Shown: piece by piece, positions 6,279 to 10,743 of the stretch | Layout: every line of letters starts with the position of its first letter | Position numbering within the stretch: the stretch's first letter is position 1 | Assembly (NCBI GenBank): GCA_020437875.1 | Contig: JAGQVR010000085.1 | Coordinates: forward strand, 1-10,743 | DNA: 10,743 nt | DNA from: Flavobacteriales bacterium | GTDB taxonomy: Bacteria > Bacteroidota > Bacteroidia > Flavobacteriales_F > PHOS-HE28 | Direction: 5' to 3' | Position numbers and translations under genes: made by a program | Notes under the pieces: model-generated | Database searches by the model: none | Told to the model about the DNA's origin: nothing | Seen by the model: the letters and a program-made list of their open reading frames with translations, nothing else

Positions 6279-9200
6279 TTAGAAATTCTGGAGGTCCAAC
6301 GGCCTCATGGCACCGAACCACTTCAACACCTTCTCACCCACATCGGGTACATCCACGTGGCACAGGTACATACCACCAGCGATGGGGATGTTCGTCGTGT
6401 TCTTCAGGTCCCAATCAAGATAGGTGAGCTCATTGTCCTTGCGGAACTTGCGCACCAGGGTACCGTTCACCGAGTAGATGGATATCGTGCATCGCTGTGG
6501 CAGGTTGATGAACTTCACGCGATTGTCGATCCGCGAGGTCTCGTAGCCACTGAACGCGTAGTAAGGGTTCGGGACCACATTGATCAGGTCCAGTGCGCTC
6601 TCGGCGGTGGTCTGGTCGTTGTTCACGGTCTCCAGGCCCGTGGTGGAGAACTTGTACAGGGGGAGTCCATTGTTCCGGTCCGTGCTGATATCGCCGGGCC
6701 CACCTGTGTAGTTGATGTAGCGCTCGAACGGCTTCTTCACGTTCAAGGTGATGCGCACATCCGTGGCGAGGAACTCCTCATCCGGCATCACCATCGCGCT
6801 TCCCACCCATCCGATGGACTTGAGGAGCTTCAGGCGCGACGCCGAGTTGTTCTGATCCTGTCCGAGACCGCGGATGAACGCGCCTTCATCATAGGCTGGA
6901 ACCTCCGATGCGTTGTTCAACAAGCGGCGCTCGTTCTTGAAGACATAGATCCAATGGCAGCCACCGAAGAACGCATCTCCACCCGTGGTGAACATCCGGT
7001 CGTTCGGGTTCCAGATCATATCCCGACCGATGCCACCACCCCAGAAGCTGTTCTCACTGTAGCCGATGTTCAGTCGTTCGCCCGTCTCCGTATCGATCGC
7101 GTAACCGGGGAACCAACCCATGCCGGTGGTGCTTACCAGATCACCTTCGCCCGCATCGTACCCGGCCATGGTCGCGTTGCGACCGTTCTTATCGATGCTC
7201 GGAGCTACTCGCAAGGCCATCCGACGTGCACCGCCCTGGGCTTGTGCCGTGTTCGCCTCCTGTTCGAACACCGGGGCCCTTGACCAGAGCGCCTTGTTCG
7301 AGGTGATCACCAACTGTATGCTCGGGGTCCGGCGGAGCAAGGCGAAGGACATGGACGGGTGCGGGTTGTTCGCCTCGGAATCCGAGGATACGCCACCCTG
7401 GAACGGTGCATGTCCCACCAAGGCCCAGGGAGCCCAGGTACCACCCAGCAGGTTCTCCCATAATTCATCCGGGTCGGTGCTGCGGTCGGCCCAGAGCGGG
7501 GATTCCGGACTGCTGTAGACGCCGGAGCGGATCCAGTTGGTCACCACGTCAGCCTCCCCATCGGGAATACCCATGAACCAGGCCTTGGAAGGGTCGGCGA
7601 ATTGGATCCGACCATCACCGACCGGCTCGGCGAAATCACCACTGTACAAGGTCTGACTGATCATCACACTGATCCCCCATTGCGGGATCACCTGCTCATA
7701 CGGCATGTCGATGATACGCTGGCTGTTCACCGTCTCGCCGGTGCCAAGGTTCACGATGTACCAGTTCGCGTCGTTCAGGTTGCCAGGGGTGATCGTATCG
7801 TCCTTCATCCAGATCTCGAAATCGGCCAAAGGCACCTTCAGTGGATCGATCACCTTCACGGTCACCGGACCAGCACCACGCTCGTAGGTGAACTCCTGCT
7901 TGCGGTAGCCGGGTGCACCAGCGATGGCGGTGTTCTCCGCCCACTTCATCGAGATGGCGTTACCGCCATTCCCTTGTCCTTCGAGCCGTGTGATCTCGAA
8001 GGTGTCGCCGTAGTCCGCGTTCGCGATGGTCCCTCCCGAGGTCGGGTCCGGACGGTGCGGGATGCCCACGTACCGACGGATCGAACCGAAGGCGGCCTTC
8101 CGGCTTTCGACATACGGGAATGCCTGGCCGCTCCGCGTGGCGGGGTCGTAAGGGGTGTAATTGTTGTAACCGTATGCAATGGCCATGTAGTAGTAGGACT
8201 TGAAGTTCACCAGACGGGTGTCCCCCTGCGCGAACTTGTCCTCGGTCACACGCACCGAACTCGCGATGCCCGCATTCGCACCGTTCACCATTTCGGTGGC
8301 CACCGGTGCGTTCACGACCTCATTGAACGGGTAGTTGATGATCTGGGCGATCCCATCCTCGATATCGCCCTGATAGACCGGGCGGGCGAGTTCGATGTTC
8401 CCCAGATCGGCCACGCTCACGTCGGCGTTCTTCAATTGGTAGAGCTTGTAGCCCTGGAAGCGATAGAAGCGGTCATAGAGCTCCCCATCAGGGCCCGTTT
8501 CCGGGATGATCGGATCGAGCTCCTCGTAGCTCAAGGGCGGCAGGTCGACAGGCAGGAGCTGGTTGTTGTTGCTGCCCTCCGGATTGGTCATGAAGATGAT
8601 CAGCTCGCGGTCAAGCTCCACGATCTCGAGGTCGGGTGCGTCCGGGCCATCGAGGATCTTGAAGCAGTTGTCGAACAAGGCCTGTGCCTTGTCGTCGGCG
8701 GTGCGCAAGGTGGCCACACTGGCCGCGGCCCCACCCGTGGTGGCACGCGCCCAGGCCACGCCGAGCGTGATGTTGTTGTAAGCTCCCGGCTCCAGTGTGA
8801 ACGGACCGGCGCTCTGCACGAAACGACGATCGATCGGCTGTTGCAGGGTCTCGCGCCAGTCGGGCTGCGGAACACAGTTCGTACCCCAGCCAACGGGGTC
8901 GCTGCTCCAGGGGAACATGTACCGGGTCTGTATCGCACCCGGGCTCTCATCATATCCCGAGCCGCCATAGGTCATCTGAACACCGTTCTTCCAGATACCC
9001 TTCAGGTAGTTGTAGAAGTGGCCCTGCTGACCTGGATCGGTCACGGCGAACGCACCTTCCCGGTTCCAGAACAGGAATGCACGCATCCCGAATCGCTCAT
9101 TATCCGGGAATCCATCACCATAGCCGATACCAAGACCCTTGTACGGAATACCATCCTGCTGCTGTGCCACGATGCAGTCCAGGAACTCCAGGCTGCTCTG

Positions 9201-10364
9201 GGGGCCGGGGTTATCCATGCCGTCCGCATCCTGGTAGGGACCCTCGAAGAAGTCCACCCCGACCGCAGGAGGCTGAAGACCGTAGCCGGGCACGCCATTG
9301 CAGTCCTCATCGTTCTCGTCCCAGTTGTACGCGAAGCCGAAACCACGCTGCACATCGCAACCAACGAAGTCATCGTTCGAGCACCCGAGGTCCGGATCGA
9401 TGAAGTGACCGAAGTAGGTCTCGTTCAGCGTCTGCTGGCCCTGGTTGATCACCGTGAAGTTGTAGAAGGTCATGTTGTTGACCTCGTTGTTCGAACTGAA
9501 AGCGAAGGCTTGTGCCCGCACCTCAAGACCGATCGATTGACCTCCGAAGGACTCGGTGTGGACATCACCGCGGTCGTTGAAGATCCAGAAGATGTTGTAG
9601 TCACCGAAGAGATTCACCGGATCCTCACGCTGGCGGGTCTTGCACTGCTCCACGGTCTCGTCGAATCCATAGTCCGGATAGTCACCGGAGAACGGATCAT
9701 ACACGCCATCCCCATCCGAATCAACGAAGGGCGCGATGTACAGGTCCTGTCCCTGGTCCAGTGATCCTTCCGCGGGCCAGGTGACGAAGGCGCTCGGCAC
9801 GGAATAACCGTCCGGGAACAGCTCCTCCACGTCGCAGTTCGGATCATCCAGGCACTGACGGTACTGGATGAAGGTCTCGGCCTGGGCGCGCTCCGTGATC
9901 CAGAAGCGGTCATAGGCCAGACAGGTCTCCGCCTCGACCGACGCGTTCTGGTTGTTCAGCGGGCCAGGCCAGAAGTCGTTGCCCTGCGCCCGGAAAAGGA
10001 CCGCGGCAAGTTTCAGCTGGTTGTCCGTTGAGATCCCTCCCATCCACAGGCCACCAGCGAAGATGGCGCTGGGGTTGCTGAAGGGCGATGCCGGAGCCGA
10101 GCTCTTCGGGACCTCATAGCCGGATAGGGAGTTGCCCCCGCGCCGTTGCCACATGTTACCACCATTCTCGATGATGGCGCGCACGTTGTTGTATTCGAGC
10201 GTCGTACGGTCCGAGGCGGGCACGCATGCCGCGGCTTTCGGACGGAGGTTCTGCACACCGCTCGTACTTGCCGGTGGGTTCCAACCGAAGGACGGCAGTG
10301 CCGTGGCCACAAGGAGCACCGGAACGATGATCCGGGACAGCTGGGTTCTCGTGGAAGCTTTCAT
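6279..10364 (-). CDS. Large exported surface protein with T9SS-like C-terminal domain
   Basis: This 1361-residue protein starts with a signal peptide (MKASTRTQLSR, then hydrophobic residues 12-27). Its N-terminal third contains GGLWMGG (104-110) and DSDGDGVYD (215-223), an acidic thrombospondin type 3-like loop expected to bind calcium, with a looser one (DADGMDNPG) at 379-387. Nine of its 14 cysteines lie in the first 400 residues. Near residue 765 is the phrase RRYVGIPHRPDP. The last 101 residues (1261-1361) start NVVPNPYYAF and run through ISIYSVNG, LVRKF, DWDLKN, IPIAGGMYLCHVDVP and VLKWFGAMRP, resembling a T9SS type A sorting domain or a FlgD-like Ig fold. Large proteins of this plan are, as I recall, widespread but uncharacterised in Bacteroidota. 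ATG 10370 (MTMKAS) is an alternative start. It lies 22 nt after a TonB-dependent receptor gene and 21 nt before a PorV-like gene. Enzymatic function is not recognised; a surface or adhesive role is a guess. Confidence 0.85.
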   Translation of the reverse strand: MKASTRTQLSRIIVPVLLVATALPSFGWNPPASTSGVQNLRPKAAACVPASDRTTLEYNNVRAIIENGGNMWQRRGGNSLSGYEVPKSSAPASPFSNPSAIFAGGLWMGGISTDNQLKLAAVLFRAQGNDFWPGPLNNQNASVEAETCLAYDRFWITERAQAETFIQYRQCLDDPNCDVEELFPDGYSVPSAFVTWPAEGSLDQGQDLYIAPFVDSDGDGVYDPFSGDYPDYGFDETVEQCKTRQREDPVNLFGDYNIFWIFNDRGDVHTESFGGQSIGLEVRAQAFAFSSNNEVNNMTFYNFTVINQGQQTLNETYFGHFIDPDLGCSNDDFVGCDVQRGFGFAYNWDENDEDCNGVPGYGLQPPAVGVDFFEGPYQDADGMDNPGPQSSLEFLDCIVAQQQDGIPYKGLGIGYGDGFPDNERFGMRAFLFWNREGAFAVTDPGQQGHFYNYLKGIWKNGVQMTYGGSGYDESPGAIQTRYMFPWSSDPVGWGTNCVPQPDWRETLQQPIDRRFVQSAGPFTLEPGAYNNITLGVAWARATTGGAAASVATLRTADDKAQALFDNCFKILDGPDAPDLEIVELDRELIIFMTNPEGSNNNQLLPVDLPPLSYEELDPIIPETGPDGELYDRFYRFQGYKLYQLKNADVSVADLGNIELARPVYQGDIEDGIAQIINYPFNEVVNAPVATEMVNGANAGIASSVRVTEDKFAQGDTRLVNFKSYYYMAIAYGYNNYTPYDPATRSGQAFPYVESRKAAFGSIRRYVGIPHRPDPTSGGTIANADYGDTFEITRLEGQGNGGNAISMKWAENTAIAGAPGYRKQEFTYERGAGPVTVKVIDPLKVPLADFEIWMKDDTITPGNLNDANWYIVNLGTGETVNSQRIIDMPYEQVIPQWGISVMISQTLYSGDFAEPVGDGRIQFADPSKAWFMGIPDGEADVVTNWIRSGVYSSPESPLWADRSTDPDELWENLLGGTWAPWALVGHAPFQGGVSSDSEANNPHPSMSFALLRRTPSIQLVITSNKALWSRAPVFEQEANTAQAQGGARRMALRVAPSIDKNGRNATMAGYDAGEGDLVSTTGMGWFPGYAIDTETGERLNIGYSENSFWGGGIGRDMIWNPNDRMFTTGGDAFFGGCHWIYVFKNERRLLNNASEVPAYDEGAFIRGLGQDQNNSASRLKLLKSIGWVGSAMVMPDEEFLATDVRITLNVKKPFERYINYTGGPGDISTDRNNGLPLYKFSTTGLETVNNDQTTAESALDLINVVPNPYYAFSGYETSRIDNRVKFINLPQRCTISIYSVNGTLVRKFRKDNELTYLDWDLKNTTNIPIAGGMYLCHVDVPDVGEKVLKWFGAMRPLDLQNF

Positions 10365-10386
10365 GGTCATGCGTTTTGCTGTCACA

Positions 10387-10743
10387 TCAGAAATTGAAGC
10401 GTACACCCAGGCGGATGGTACGCGGGGCTCCATAGTTGAACGGATTGTTCACCTTGAGCGCGTAGAGATCGCGGAAGGACTGCGGATCCACCTGGCCATT
10501 GATGATCTGCTGGGTCTGTGCGGACGCCAGATAGCCATCGTTGTTCGGCGATCCCGTGAACCGGTACGCACCGGTGATGTTCTCGGTGTTGAACACGTTC
10601 GTGATCAGGAGATACACGTTCAGGTCCGCGCTCTTGGCCTTTTCGCCCTCCTTGCCACCGAAGGACAGCGGGATGTCGCGGTCGATCTGCATGTCGGTGG
10701 TGAACTGCCAGGGCAGTCGGGAACCGTTCAAGGTCCCTTCCAA
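10387..10743 (-). CDS. TonB-dependent receptor, C-terminal fragment (cut by window edge)
   Basis: The last 118 residues of a longer protein are visible; the 5' part lies beyond the right edge, and the first visible codon (TTG) is internal, not a start. The segment has amphipathic beta strands such as LPWQFTTDMQIDRDI and LNVYLLITNVFNTENI. It ends NPFNYGAPRTIRLGVRFNF with a terminal aromatic residue, the classic last strand of an outer-membrane TonB-dependent receptor barrel recognised by the BAM machinery. Such receptors import bulky ligands or support SusCD-like uptake. The downstream exported-protein gene starts 22 nt after its stop, so the two are probably cotranscribed and cooperate. Whether a carboxypeptidase-like regulatory domain and plug are present cannot be seen. 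Confidence 0.85.
   Translation of the reverse strand: MEGTLNGSRLPWQFTTDMQIDRDIPLSFGGKEGEKAKSADLNVYLLITNVFNTENITGAYRFTGSPNNDGYLASAQTQQIINGQVDPQSFRDLYALKVNNPFNYGAPRTIRLGVRFNF

Noticed and set aside
5673..7283. A 536-codon plus-strand open frame
   Set aside because: It runs antisense across the porV-like gene and the 3' part of the giant gene, both well supported. It has the same mirror-frame composition.
7602..9764. A 720-codon plus-strand open frame
   Set aside because: It is antisense to the giant exported-protein gene and shows no domain, signal peptide or family motif. It is rich in V, H, R, D and G as expected for a mirror frame of a GC-rich gene, while the minus-strand frame has clear export and sorting features.
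10365..10433. Extended start (10433) for the giant exported protein
   Set aside because: It would overlap the TonB-dependent receptor end and put 23 non-signal residues ahead of a clear signal peptide.

Overview
The window looks like chromosomal DNA from a GC-rich member of the Bacteroidota, probably Flavobacteriales or a near relative. Three things support this. Several promoter-like boxes match the Bacteroidota consensus (TTG or TTTG, then about 17-20 nt, then TAnnTTTG). There is a PorV/PorQ-family outer-membrane barrel and a very large exported protein whose C-terminus resembles a type IX secretion (T9SS) sorting domain. The DUF3127 and flavin-reductase families seen here are also common in that phylum. 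Species cannot be read from the sequence. The DNA is gene-dense: no gap exceeds about 110 bp, and there are no insertion sequences, CRISPR arrays, phage genes or rRNA genes.

Layout, left to right. A tRNA-Leu(UAG) on the minus strand (1-82) is preceded by a well-formed promoter. Diverging from it on the plus strand are a flavin-reductase-family gene and a small DUF3127 gene whose protein ends in an SSB-like acidic tail. Facing them on the minus strand is a two-gene unit with a 4-base ATGA overlap: a multispanning LPG-synthase-TM/flippase-like protein followed by a membrane-anchored family 2 glycosyltransferase. Head-to-head with this unit, and overlapping its promoter, is ruvC on the plus strand. 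ruvC abuts a minus-strand HIT-family gene at a shared TGATCA stop palindrome. greA lies 2 nt upstream of the HIT gene. A 68-bp spacer carrying a perfect 11-bp hairpin separates greA from the last unit.

The right half (5196 to the window edge) is one minus-strand operon-like array: the C-terminal end of a TonB-dependent receptor (cut by the edge), a 1361-residue exported protein, and a PorV/PorQ-family barrel, with spacings of only 22 and 21 nt. All three products are predicted to act at the outer membrane or cell surface. I infer a module in which a large surface protein is exported by T9SS and works with a cognate TonB-dependent receptor and a dedicated barrel or shuttle. The substrate and function are unknown, and this is the most interesting part of the window.

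The remaining genes are mostly housekeeping: DNA recombination (RuvC), transcript cleavage (GreA), nucleotide hydrolysis (HIT), a possible ssDNA- or partner-binding OB-fold protein (DUF3127), and envelope glycan or lipid work (GT2 plus flippase-like protein).
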